Shown: positions 26,744 to 35,361 of the stretch, one piece after another
How the letters are laid out: each line of letters starts with the position of its first letter
Position numbering within the stretch: the stretch's first letter is position 1
Program-made: the position numbers and the translations under genes
Source: Halocatena pleomorpha
Lineage (GTDB): Archaea > Halobacteriota > Halobacteria > Halobacteriales > Haloarculaceae
Direction: 5' to 3'
DNA: 36,716 nucleotides
Assembly: GCF_003862495.1 (NCBI RefSeq)
Contig: NZ_RRCH01000032.1
Location: forward strand, 1 to 36,716
The notes under the pieces: generated by a model
The model's input: the letters and a program-made list of their open reading frames with translations, nothing else
Told to the model about the DNA's origin: nothing
Databases searched by the model: none

Positions 26744-28083
26744 TTAGATCGGTCCATCAGCATCGTCCGATAGCAGCATATCCTTCAACGTGTCATCGAT
26801 CAAGCTACCGATCGGGTCATCATCGTCTTCCTCGTCCTCAGCTTTGGACTCACCACTGTCTTGCTCTTCATCTTCTTCCCCAGTGTCTTCCGTCTGAACA
26901 CTGTAACGTTCTGACGAGTCCAGTCCAGCCGTCTCAAGCGCAGCTACCCACGACCCAAAACGCAAGGATGCAAGTCCCGGAGAGAAATCGATTAATTTCT
27001 CCGCTTCAGTGGTTGTCGGGGCATGCCCGAGCTCGTCGGCTACGGCCCGGAGGCCATCCAGTATATCAGTGTTCGTATGCGATCGACGGCTCCAGTCTGG
27101 TACATCGTTGGGGTCGTACTCCGCGGTTTCAAGTGCAGCAGCCCACGAACTGAATGCATCCCGGTATGTCTCCGCTGAGAACACCCCATACGTAGCTACT
27201 AAGTCCTCGGTCGGCGGTTCACCGAGAAGGTTGGCAAACCGTTGAATCTCACTGATTAAGTCGTCTTCATTGAAGTCCTCTGGAATCTCGAACTCCGGCC
27301 GGTCAACATCTCTCTCCGAAGCATCTATCTCAACTGACTTGTCTGTCTCAGCTTCGCCTTCGGAATTTTCCGGTGTTTCTTTCTCGGGGGCTTCTTCATC
27401 CGGTTCGGGCTTAGGCTCTGGCTCCTTAACGCCATCAGACTTGCCCTCGGTATCTGGCCGCGGTGTTGCTGCTTCCTCACTGTAGAAATCTGCTCGCGTC
27501 ACCTCGTCCGGGAGAATCCCTGTCTCTTGATACGCAGTGTACAAATCGCCAAACTCATCTCGGTACCGCTGATGGACGTACTCGCCGTGGTCGTTGATCT
27601 CCTCGGCACTCGGTAAGTGGCCCAGTTCCTGGGTGAGCGACACCAACGCGATCACTAGGTCTCGCCGCCGCAGATCAATCTGTTTTTCCTCCGGTTCGTC
27701 TTCTGGCCTGGTCACATCCTGATACAAGTCCTGGTGGTTCTGGGTGAATTCCTCTGCCACATCGGTCGCCCGGATATACCCGTCGTCATCCCGGTAATAG
27801 TAATTTTTGAGTTCGGATTCGAAATATTGGCGGATCTCATTGCCATCATTTAATCCCCACCGGTCCTGTAGCCTGACGTTCCTCGTCGGCTGCCGCCGGA
27901 CAAGGTCAACAACTTGTTCCTGCTCCCGTTCAGGAAGTGTGGCGTCCGCACCGTTCGATTCCAGATCATTCTCAAAAATGAAACCCCTATCTTCTTATTT
28001 TCTTCGTTTGATTGATTGGTCGAAGTAACTGGGTCGGCATCGACGTCCGCAGATTTCTCAGTGGTGTCGTTCGGCGGCCCCAT
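26744..28083 (-). pseudogene. acidic protein with homing-endonuclease-associated repeats, frameshifted
   Basis: The 338-codon part after a GTG at 27760 has three repeats of the homing-endonuclease-associated helical type: ELGHLPSAEEINDHGEYVHQ, LLGEPPTEDLVATYGVFSAE with SSWAAALETAEYD, and ELGHAPTTTEAEKLIDFSPG with GSWVAALETAGLD. They are joined and flanked by long acidic linkers. The same frame stays open upstream to about 27978 (LPEREQEQVVDLVRRQPTRN, a winged-helix-like segment) without a start. A second frame carries the beginning (MGPPNDTTEKSADVDADPVT from 28083, or an earlier ATG at 28221). The two join if the T-run at ~27977-27981 had six rather than five T. It lies directly downstream of the nuclease gene. 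Confidence 0.65.
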
Positions 28084-28174
28084 CGATAGTTGCTCAACCG
28101 GATTCAGTGAATTACGAAGAATCTCATCTTGTATGCCTCCTGTGCAGGCACTTCGCTTAAAACTATTACTTCCA

Positions 28175-29404
28175 TCAAATCGATCTATAAATCGAATCGT
28201 TGTTGGTACATTTCTCATCAATGATTTGGTAGAAGCTGGTACCTTCCAACACTCGGTGCAGATCGCGTGAGTTGATGACGATGATCTCCGGGGTTCCGTT
28301 TAGCCCCCCAGTTGCCATACGTTCTGCATGCCGCTCCTCACCTTCACCAGAGATACCGTTCCAGGCGAACATGATTCCGAGGTCAACGTCCGTCATGTTG
28401 CATTTGTCCTTGAAGTGGCCGATCTCCTTGGCCGGGACTGGGTCAATCCAGTGTTTGCATTCGACTATAATGAACCGGGAATAGAAGTTAAACAGGGTGT
28501 GTCGGTCCGTCCCCTTGTTTTCGATCACTAGATCAATTTCACCAAACTTTGTATACAGGTTTTCATCGCGAACAGAGAGGTACGGGAACGAGCTGAATAA
28601 CTGTGTAGCGACGGCTTCCAAGGCGTTGCCTTTCTCCTGTTTCGTTTCAGCTATCTCAGCCTCATACAGGATCTCGCCGAATCTTCGGAGATTGAGCTGA
28701 CAGTGCTCGGTCTCGATACTCGGCGGATTGTAAGCGATATCCGCATCACCCCAGACAGTAAACATCTGCAGCTTCGTCTGCTCCGGATGATACCCAGCAG
28801 GATACGCCACAGCCCGCGGATACCGATCTGGCGCCCGCAATAGCTCATACAGCCGCTCCGAATCCTTCCGCTCAAGCTCCCGAAACCGAAATGCTTCGAG
28901 ATCTTCGCTCGGCCGAACGACGACTATCCCTTTATCAGAGAATAAGATAGAGTAGTGGGCACCGGCCGTTTCACGTCGGATATTAAGATAATAGATGGCA
29001 GAGATGTAATCGGAACCGTGTTCGAAATCTTCCGGCGTAAGGGATGCTGTATCGACCGTAAGGTAGGGTGGGGAGTTGACGCTTCTGGCAGCTAGGATGT
29101 CGAAAAAGAAGGTGATGCCTGGTTCAGGGGCGTAGTTATCGGGCGGCGGGCACAGCATCATTGCCCGTTCAGATTGTAGATCTCTAATCGGGTGCAGGTC
29201 TTCTGCTTCTACGGACACGTTGTTGAACAGATGCTGGTCATCGTATCCGAGAAGTAAAAGAAATTCTTGAAGAACGATTTCTATTCTGTCTCGGGATTGT
29301 TTCCCTGAGTTAGAGTTCCGGGTGGCGCTGTAGAGTGAGGTGAGTAGGTCGTGGAACTCCTGTTTATTTTCGTTTTCCATGTGTTCTTGCTGGACTGTGC
29401 CCAC
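28175..29404 (-). CDS. PD-(D/E)XK restriction-endonuclease-like protein
   Basis: A 409-residue protein. The C-terminal half has the catalytic pattern of Mrr-like nucleases: E263 in GNALEAVATQLF, D291 in FGEIDLVIENKG, then E315 and K317 in FIIVECKHW, with EIGHFKDKC as the helical cap. The N-terminal ~230 residues are a beta-rich region of unknown type, likely for target recognition. Either ATG 29404 or 29380 (MENENKQEF) may be the start. The downstream repeat protein follows in the same direction and may overlap its end, which suggests a two-gene unit. An antiviral or type IV-like restriction role is inferred from fold and neighbourhood. Confidence 0.75.
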   Translation of the reverse strand: MGTVQQEHMENENKQEFHDLLTSLYSATRNSNSGKQSRDRIEIVLQEFLLLLGYDDQHLFNNVSVEAEDLHPIRDLQSERAMMLCPPPDNYAPEPGITFFFDILAARSVNSPPYLTVDTASLTPEDFEHGSDYISAIYYLNIRRETAGAHYSILFSDKGIVVVRPSEDLEAFRFRELERKDSERLYELLRAPDRYPRAVAYPAGYHPEQTKLQMFTVWGDADIAYNPPSIETEHCQLNLRRFGEILYEAEIAETKQEKGNALEAVATQLFSSFPYLSVRDENLYTKFGEIDLVIENKGTDRHTLFNFYSRFIIVECKHWIDPVPAKEIGHFKDKCNMTDVDLGIMFAWNGISGEGEERHAERMATGGLNGTPEIIVINSRDLHRVLEGTSFYQIIDEKCTNNDSIYRSI

Positions 29405-29842
29405 TATTTGGATGTTAGATAGCTGCTTTCGCTACATAAGTCCTGCCGCTGAGATGACTGGTTCTGGAATCGAATCTACACCGACCGGAGACTGTGGATT
29501 CGCAAGTAACCTAATCGAATAGAACATGCCGCCCAAGTTGGAGCGTTATTCGTCCAGCAGTCTGACCAAGTGCATCCCTCGATGATAACCATGGTTAGTC
29601 GATGGAGATGAATCGCGCATCTGCATGTGAACTCGTCTGCATACCACGACCACCACGAACAGAACCGCTAACGTGAACCCACCAACCGTACGTAGTAGTC
29701 ACTGTCATGAACATCCGCGCCAGTCACGGGAAGACAGCCACCATCAGAACAAGGCGGCGTATCAGGTGCGAGGACATGGACCAAACCGTTGCCCGATGCA
29801 CCGCTAACCGTTTATACGTAGAATCACAGAGCCAACAAGCTC
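29405..29842. other. gap upstream of the nuclease gene
   Basis: About 440 bp without a recognised gene. It must hold the promoter of the nuclease gene near 29405-29450 and ends at the second long repeat. No transposase or RNA gene could be supported. Confidence 0.4.
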
Positions 29843-30025
29843 ATTAGGCGATTGATGAAGTCCTATACAACCGACATTGGATGTAGCGACCGCATGACAG
29901 CACCGATCTCTGTCGGAATCGACTCGAAACCGAACGAACGCTCAGCTGCAAACGACAGTAGCGTTGTATACACCAAACTGCCGTCTGTTGGATTCGAATC
30001 GTTCGGACAACGAACGGGTGGTGAG
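29843..30025 (+). repeat. ~183 bp long direct repeat, copy 2
   Basis: Matches copy 1 at 6963-7145 end to end in the same orientation, with scattered substitutions and one single-base length difference. It keeps the CGTTCG/CGAACG inverted repeat (30000-30017) and the TGTCGGAATCGAC segment. Outside the repeat the two loci differ: no recombinase gene follows this copy. The pair brackets about 22.7 kb containing the recombinase, the nuclease genes and the phosphorothioation island. Confidence 0.8.
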
Positions 30026-30510
30026 AGGTTTGAACCTCAGTCGTTTCACATGCTCCACTTCTTGCTTCAAATCCGCAGCATGGCAGAATGCAGACAGGCA
30101 CTGAGGTGCTCGTACTCATATTAAGAATATAGAATTAGTTTTTCCGTGTCATCACGACTGGGTAGAAGACGGTGTTACCGAGCGGTGGTGTACCGCACGC
30201 AATACGTACCAGCTTCCGGAGGCTACGCTGAGGGAGAACCACTGGAAGTGGCCCTGATTGCGGTGAGTCGGTTCAATCCATGTGATGCTTCTATTGACAG
30301 TTATGGGCCGGAGGTGGCTTTGGCGAACAGTTTAGACTTCCAAAGCAACTGTTCGAGAGCGTTGTGCATGAGCCGTGGCCGTCGAGTGCAACTCTATATC
30401 CCGTGGATCGCTGTAGATCGGGCTGAGAGCTAAAACGGTCTATTGCAATCGCTGTCCTTGTTTCTCCTCTGCAACTCTTCGAATCTTCTCCAATTGTTCG
30501 ACGATATGAC
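30026..30510. other. gap with no recognised gene
   Basis: About 485 bp. Frames of 85-95 codons are open on both strands around 30146-30548, but they overlap each other and show no motif. Nothing else is seen. Confidence 0.35.
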
Positions 30511-30786
30511 TTATTTCCTCGTTCGCATCTGATGGACAATGTACCCAATAGCCATGGAGATGACAGTGAGATATGCGGCGAAGAGTGCCCAGAAGGCGGT
30601 TCCCGTCAGGCCAGGAAGCAGCGTGTTCTGAAGGAGGTCAAATCCGGCCATGATTAGGTATCCCGGAATCTGGAGGAATCGCATCGCTATCCATTCTGAA
30701 GCGACAAATAACACAACGAGTACGGCCAACGTGACGACCGACTCGATTCCCAGTCGAATACGGGATTTGGAAACGTGGGTAGTCAT
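30511..30786 (-). CDS. small membrane protein with two or three helices
   Basis: About 91 residues from the ATG at 30786 (MTTHVSKSRIRLG), preferred over 30852 because the extra 22 residues look non-coding. Hydrophobic segments are VVTLAVLVVLFVASEWIAM and FWALFAAYLTVISMAIGYIV, with a shorter one at LIMAGFDLLQNTLL between them. The end HQMRTRK is basic and probably cytoplasmic. Family not recognised. It is transcribed away from the parA locus. Confidence 0.6.
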   Translation of the reverse strand: MTTHVSKSRIRLGIESVVTLAVLVVLFVASEWIAMRFLQIPGYLIMAGFDLLQNTLLPGLTGTAFWALFAAYLTVISMAIGYIVHQMRTRK

Positions 30787-31016
30787 AGGTGTAAGTTGTT
30801 TCTCAAGCAAATAAAGTTCGCCAGCTCCCGTGCTGAAAGCTGGTAATTCCACGGTCAGCAGCGTCTCGGCATTCGTTTGTTCATTGTCTCCTCGTTTGAT
30901 GGTGGTCTGTTCTTGAGTGAGAAGGAATTTTTCGCCCCGTTTCTGTATAGCTACGAAATAGCAGCTGATAGCCTTCCCTGAATTCTTCGAGTGTACTCTT
31001 ATCCTTCATGATTTGT

Positions 31017-31098
31017 GTTCACTACTGGTGTTCACTACTGGTGTTCACTACTGGTGTTCACTACTGGTGTTCACCGATGAATGTACTTACTGGTGTTA
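31017..31098 (+). repeat. 13-bp iterons upstream of parA
   Basis: Four exact head-to-tail copies of GTTCACTACTGGT occupy 31017-31068. A partial copy (GTTCACC) follows at 31069 and a degenerate one (TTACTGGTGTTAA) near 31087-31099. They sit about 50-130 bp before the parA start. Such iterons next to a ParA gene commonly form the plasmid centromere and the operator for the partition operon. Confidence 0.8.
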
Positions 31099-31151
31099 AT
31101 GATTGAATGTAATAGGTAACATTGATGGCTGAGTGGATAGTAAACACACAC

Positions 31152-32033
31152 ATGCTGGCGTACACCACGTATTCGGAGGCCGGTGGCGTTGGAAAGACGA
31201 CGACAGCTGCAAACTTGGCCGCCGCTCACGCTCGTGCTGGATTGGATGTGTTAGTCGTTCCATTGGATCCACAAGACGGTGACCTCTCGCGGCTGTTTGG
31301 GGTTGATATGAATCGAACAGAGTCCGTCGATAATCTCGTTCGCCACATGATTCAGCGCCCAAAGGGAGAGTTCGACGATCTCATTGAGACCGTCGAAGGA
31401 ATCGATATCGTTCCTGAACACAATATGCTGAGTGACCTCGCAGATTACCTCCGACGGGAAAAAGAACAAGCAGAGGCGATGGGAGAGGCGTTCGGGATGC
31501 ACTCACAATTGCTTCGCACGTTACGCGAAGCAGGTGTTCAGGACCGCTATGATGTGTTGATCTGTGATCCACCGGCAACCGAAAGTCCTCACCTTTACAA
31601 CGCAATCAATGCGACCCGGTCTTTGGTACTGCCTGTTGAGCCGAGCGAGAAAGGGAACGCAGCAGTGCAAGGGTTAGAATCACTAGTCGCTGGGATACAA
31701 GAGAGTCTCAACATTGATATCGGGGTGCTGGCCGCGCTGCCAGTAGGGTACAAGGATACGAATGATCAACGCGCCATCCTCAATGCTATTCCGTATTCAA
31801 CGCCTGAGATCGTTGGAGAGCGTTCATCGCTGTTCGAAGGCTGCTGGAAAGAGCAGTGTTCGGCGTTCGAATATGTTCGTACCCACCGGGATCGTCAGCG
31901 CGACTACGAACTTGAGACGCTCGCGAAATTCGATCGCTTGGCGCGACGACTTGAGCAAGAGGTCGATATTGAAGCGCCAACCCCGCCCGCTCCCGGCACT
32001 GTTGACCACGACGCAGTCGAAGCAAGACTATGA
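31152..32033 (+). CDS. ParA-family partition ATPase
   Basis: About 293 residues from ATG 31152 (MLAYTTYSEAGGVGKTTTAA); ATG 31125 and TTG 31122 in the same frame are alternatives. It carries a deviant Walker A AGGVGKTT in which the usual signature lysine (KGG) is replaced by alanine. The A' motif is VVPLDPQDGDLSRLFG and the Walker B-like strand is VLICDPPATESPHLYN. ParA ATPases move plasmids by binding DNA nonspecifically and responding to a centromere-binding partner. Iterons upstream and a small acidic partner gene overlapping the end by four bases complete the module. Confidence 0.88.
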   Translation: MLAYTTYSEAGGVGKTTTAANLAAAHARAGLDVLVVPLDPQDGDLSRLFGVDMNRTESVDNLVRHMIQRPKGEFDDLIETVEGIDIVPEHNMLSDLADYLRREKEQAEAMGEAFGMHSQLLRTLREAGVQDRYDVLICDPPATESPHLYNAINATRSLVLPVEPSEKGNAAVQGLESLVAGIQESLNIDIGVLAALPVGYKDTNDQRAILNAIPYSTPEIVGERSSLFEGCWKEQCSAFEYVRTHRDRQRDYELETLAKFDRLARRLEQEVDIEAPTPPAPGTVDHDAVEARL

Positions 32034-32416
32034 CAGGGATGAAAGAAGGAGCTGGCGAGGACCCGTTCGCGGATTCAGAGCCAGTACCAACGCAGTCGTC
32101 TGAGAGTGATGCCGACGATGAGCGCGAAACTGAATCGGATTCAGAACCGACCATGACTGAGACACCGCAACCGACCGAGATTCCGATGATTCTTCGACGT
32201 GACAGTGTGCAAGACAACCGCGATCGCGTTCCACTGTTCCTACAACAAGAAACGAAACGTGATGAACGCGATGCACTTCGTGAGCTCGAAGCCCGATTTG
32301 ATGACGATCTTTCACTGACTGATCTCCGTGAAGCCTTGGTGTTGATTGGACTAGATAACCTCGACGATGTGGAAGGACAGCTCCGTGGCTGGGGATATGG
32401 CTTGACCTTCGACTAA
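32030..32416 (+). CDS. small acidic partner of ParA
   Basis: A 128-residue protein whose start overlaps the parA stop (ATGA), so the two are translationally coupled. Residues 1-50 are a disordered acidic linker (SSESDADDERETESDSEP). The C-terminal half is helical: RVPLFLQQETKRDERDALRE then LTDLREALVLIGLDNLDDVE. Position and size fit a centromere-binding or adaptor protein for the iterons, but no ParB or ribbon-helix-helix signature is recognised. Confidence 0.7.
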   Translation: MTGMKEGAGEDPFADSEPVPTQSSESDADDERETESDSEPTMTETPQPTEIPMILRRDSVQDNRDRVPLFLQQETKRDERDALRELEARFDDDLSLTDLREALVLIGLDNLDDVEGQLRGWGYGLTFD

Positions 32417-32540
32417 CCGATACCCAATCCATTTCGAAAACGGTGTGTTCGTCAGTCACTGGATTGCTTTTACTCAAACAGTTCCCATCACTATTTGACG
32501 CATTTGTGATGTATCCGGAGTATACGGTTAGATCCAGCCG

Positions 32541-32867
32541 TTAGGGACAAAAAACGATTTCGTTGCGGAGATTGTCGGGTCGGAGAACACTAACTGCGTT
32601 GTGGATTGGACGGACGAGATCAGTACGTGTGTGACGCTGATCTTCGTAAAAGAAGATGCCGTGGTGGTCGTGGGCTGTCACGAAGTCTTTGGTGACGAAA
32701 TCTGGGTCGTCGGTGAGGACTACATAGCCATGTTCGATAGCGTATTCGAGGAGTGGCTGGTCCCCACCGATGAGATCGGCATCATAAATGGTGATAGCGT
32801 CGATATCTTCACTCTGGAGTGTGATAGGAATTGCTCGAGGAACGTGCCCGTCAGTGAGGATGTTCAT
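32541..32867 (-). CDS. DUF5615 PIN-like toxin
   Basis: A 108-residue protein of the DUF5615/Mut7-C-like PIN family: MNILTDGHVPRAI (D6), a GGDQPLLEYAIEHGYVVLTD segment with TDDPDF, and DHHGIFFYEDQ. These proteins are RNase toxins usually paired with a DUF433 antitoxin. The DUF433 remnant just upstream confirms the pairing: an extended reading of its frame would end in a TGA overlapping this ATG. With the antitoxin apparently damaged, the toxin may be inactive, silenced, or neutralised by another copy. Confidence 0.8.
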   Translation of the reverse strand: MNILTDGHVPRAIPITLQSEDIDAITIYDADLIGGDQPLLEYAIEHGYVVLTDDPDFVTKDFVTAHDHHGIFFYEDQRHTRTDLVRPIHNAVSVLRPDNLRNEIVFCP

Positions 32868-33090
32868 GCGGTTTCGGTATGGCGGTGCTGCTCAGGGTCG
32901 AGCTGTCGCGCATGCTGCCCGGCGGCCCGTTTCTATTCGCGCCAGTGTTGCATCTCCCGTGGTTGATCGTAGTAGGCCAGCGCGTGATGGATGTCGGCAA
33001 GATCGAGGTCGTAATCGGTTGCTACGTCTTCTGGGCGTTCATCCTCATCGATCACTCGGGCAGCGCACTGGCCCTCCCCTCCCCCCTGCG
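32866..33090 (-). pseudogene. DUF433 antitoxin, truncated and TAG-interrupted
   Basis: The recognisable part encodes ARVIDEDERPEDVATDYDLD and LADIHHALAYYDQPREMQHW, the C-terminal two thirds of a DUF433 antitoxin. A TAG at about 32931-32933 stops it. The same frame continues KRAAGQHARQLDPEQHRHTE to a TGA that overlaps the toxin ATG at 32867, the normal layout of this gene pair. The expected first ~30 residues are absent: upstream of about 33060 the frame runs into DNA that is the reverse of the membrane-protein gene. Both ends are therefore damaged. Confidence 0.7.
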
Positions 33091-33477
33091 ATGTTGCTCG
33101 AGGCGATGGGCTCGGCCGCAGGAGTGGTGACGTGGTTTGCTCCCATTGCTGTCGCGATCGGCGTACTTGCAACGATCGTCTTGCGCGCGATCGTTCTGCT
33201 CGAGTTCGTGTTCTGGCCGGTCGCCGTCATCGTGTGTTTGTTCGAGCATGATCTCTTCACGCGGTTTGGCCACTCAGTGACGGCCATGTTCGCGGTCGCA
33301 GTGACCGCGAAGCTGTTATAGGCCGTGTTCGCGTTTCTGATGGTCTTTCTGACTCACTGGATTGCGAGTGTCATCGATCGAGAGAAGACCCAACACACCA
33401 CACTGTCCGAAGCTGTCGATGGAGGGGACAGATCTTACCAAAGAACCGAGCCGCCCGGCGACCACTACTCTTGGTAA
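33091..33477 (+). pseudogene. membrane protein interrupted by an in-frame TAG
   Basis: From the ATG at 33091 the frame encodes MLLEAMGSAAGVVTWFAPIA and hydrophobic helices VAIGVLATIVLRAIVLL and VFWPVAVIVCLF, reaching a TAG at 33319-33321. The same frame continues with another hydrophobic segment (AVFAFLMVFLTHWIASVI) and a polar tail to a TAA at 33475. Read through, it is a ~128-residue membrane protein with three or four helices. Family not recognised. Its 5' end abuts the broken DUF433 gene, so a rearrangement may have joined the two. Confidence 0.55.
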
Positions 33478-33596
33478 GACGCGACCTCTCCCCTCGTACC
33501 GAGTGAGAATCGACCGACAGTGGCACTGAGAAATACAAATTGGCCTATTTGGCAGAGGCACAAGCGTAAATATCGAGCACTATATTGGTAATATAT

Positions 33597-34274
33597 ATGT
33601 TCGAACCCACAGCCCCTGATCCCTCTATCACGACGATTACCACCGCTGAACGTCAGGCGCTGCGGGAGTATCTCGGGAACTGTGTCGATAACGAACTCTT
33701 CAGCGATCCTCAACCATTGTTGTTTGTTCTCATGCTGGCTGGGGAGAAACCAGCGATAGCATTTGATCCTCGCAACGAAGCGTTCCCTGAATATCCGTTC
33801 GCAGCTCGCCAAGGTGTCCGAGATCTGTGTGAGACGTTCGATCTCGCGCTCGAAACCCGTCTCGGAACGCCGTTTTGGGTCGTTGCTCCTGTTCATGGAC
33901 GGCTTGATCTCTTGCCAACGAGTAACCGTTCGGAGCGATCACAGGCGTGGGAACGCAGGCTTGGCGTTGTGTTCGGATACCCTCCTAAAGCGGTGGAATC
34001 ATTCGTTGCTCGGTCGGAAGACTGGATGGCAGCGCGTGAGCGTGTCCGTAATGAACAGTTCTCAGCCGAGGAGATGGCGGATGTTGGACTTCTCGGCTAT
34101 CGGTGTGAAAACACCAAGGAGGGCTACGAAATAGCGATTCAAGACGGCCGACGTGTCCGTCATCGCCTCGAACAGTTGGCTGAGAAGTGGGACCTCCCTG
34201 AACTACAAACGCTCCTCAAGGCCCACCGGGACTACTTACTCGACCGAATTAAGCGTGAAAACCCCATCTCGTGA
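33597..34274 (+). CDS. hypothetical protein
   Basis: About 225 residues from the ATG at 33597 (MFEPTAPDPSI), four codons inside the longest frame; a TATA-like TATATAT lies immediately before it, which makes the exact start uncertain. No domain is recognised. The N-terminal half is mixed alpha/beta (LLFVLMLAGEKPAIAFDPRN, TPFWVVAPVHGRLDLLPTS). The C-terminal half is helical and charged, from RSEDWMAARERVRNEQFSAE to DYLLDRIKRENPIS. Codon use looks like the plasmid backbone. It converges with the small zinc-ribbon gene. Confidence 0.65.
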   Translation: MFEPTAPDPSITTITTAERQALREYLGNCVDNELFSDPQPLLFVLMLAGEKPAIAFDPRNEAFPEYPFAARQGVRDLCETFDLALETRLGTPFWVVAPVHGRLDLLPTSNRSERSQAWERRLGVVFGYPPKAVESFVARSEDWMAARERVRNEQFSAEEMADVGLLGYRCENTKEGYEIAIQDGRRVRHRLEQLAEKWDLPELQTLLKAHRDYLLDRIKRENPIS

Positions 34275-34376
34275 TCAGCCAAACATCTGGCAGCCAGCGC
34301 ATTTTGTGTTCCCGTTTTTGGTCTCTTTTGGATCGAATTCGTTACCACATTCAGAGCAGACGACTTTCTTTCCCAT
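34275..34376 (-). CDS. 33-aa zinc-ribbon protein
   Basis: A very short frame reads MGKKVVCSECGNEF, then a lysine/asparagine turn, and ends TKCAGCQMFG. The CxxC pairs C7/C10 and C26/C29 form a complete four-cysteine zinc knuckle. Such microproteins are frequent in haloarchaea and often overlooked. It is convergent with the hypothetical gene and its stop directly follows that gene's stop. The DNA before its ATG is AT-rich and may hold the promoter. Confidence 0.7.
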   Translation of the reverse strand: MGKKVVCSECGNEFDPKETKNGNTKCAGCQMFG

Positions 34377-34908
34377 GTTGCAATATATTCCCATTATACA
34401 TTATGTATAAATATTGTGCTCATTCCCCATGACAAAGTTGACAAGGGAGACTTGAAGCTCGCAGACGTGTATAAGATCGTCGATAACATTACTTCTCGCT
34501 AGGCTCCTGACCGGCGTTGGCGTATTCTCAGACGCTCTCCACGAACGCTCGATACTCCGTGCTCGGATGGCGGTTAAATCGGCTCATAGAGCTACTCTGT
34601 CCATCGATTCGATGATATTTATCTTGGTCGATGCAGCGAGTACGACTCGGTGATGGTCAATGTCACACTGCACCATGGTGAGAAGGTATAGTTTCTTGCC
34701 AGTCTGGCGAGAAGTGGGGCATCTTTAAGACAATGGTAGGGGTGGTACAAAGTGAGACGAATGAGTGGAACAACTGTACTCTATTGTTGCATTTCGACAG
34801 CCGATCAGGATCTATCTCGTCAGAGCTAGTTTCCAGCGAGTACGCCACCGATCGTCTTGATGTGGAACCTACGGAGATTGATCTATTCGTCATAAATAGA
34901 GTGGAACA
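34377..34908. other. gap with no recognised gene
   Basis: About 530 bp with frames on both strands around 34663-34980 but no motif. The serine-recombinase relic begins at its right end. Confidence 0.4.
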
Positions 34909-35120
34909 AACACCGACCGGGAGGGCTCCCGCGAGCTGATGGCTGCGATCAGGGCTGGGAGATCTCGCAGGTGATTGCATCGGAAGTCAGCCAGATCTCT
35001 CGGTCAGTGCGGGACTTCAGCGCGACGGTCGAGCGCATCGTGGACGAGCACGGCATCGGACTCCATATCCTCGATATGGGGATCGCGCTCGACGGTGCGG
35101 ACGATCGCGGAGGACCGTAA
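34909..35120 (+). pseudogene. serine recombinase (resolvase) relic
   Basis: One frame reads NTDREGSRELMAAIRAG, the segment before the resolvase core. After a one-base shift near 34955 a second frame reads SEVSQISRSVRDFSATVERI then VDEHGIGLHILDMGIALDG, typical of haloarchaeal resolvase/invertase catalytic domains, and ends at a TAA at 35118. The N-terminal catalytic serine region and the DNA-binding tail are missing, so it is a fragment. Confidence 0.8.
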
Positions 35121-35361
35121 GCGATACACAGCCCAGTAGATCATTCTTCGAGGCTGTTGCGTGGTCAGAAGGCAGTCCCCAAACTGCCCTATAGCATTCT
35201 CTATAGCGGAGACTATAGGCTACGATTACGTCACAACAGATGTTGAACTCAATCTACTTCAATGCTACAGCAAGCGGAACACTCTTGCTATCGAAGACAG
35301 GTTCATTCCTCCATCTTGTCTTATAGACGTGAAAATACATTTATACTTCATAAATTATTCA

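Noticed and set aside
30146-30433. 95-codon plus-strand frame after repeat copy 2
   Set aside because: Overlaps an equally open opposing frame, and there is no motif or promoter to favour either.
31017-31098. 13-bp repeats as a CRISPR array
   Set aside because: The units are head to tail with no spacers, and they sit before parA; iterons fit better.
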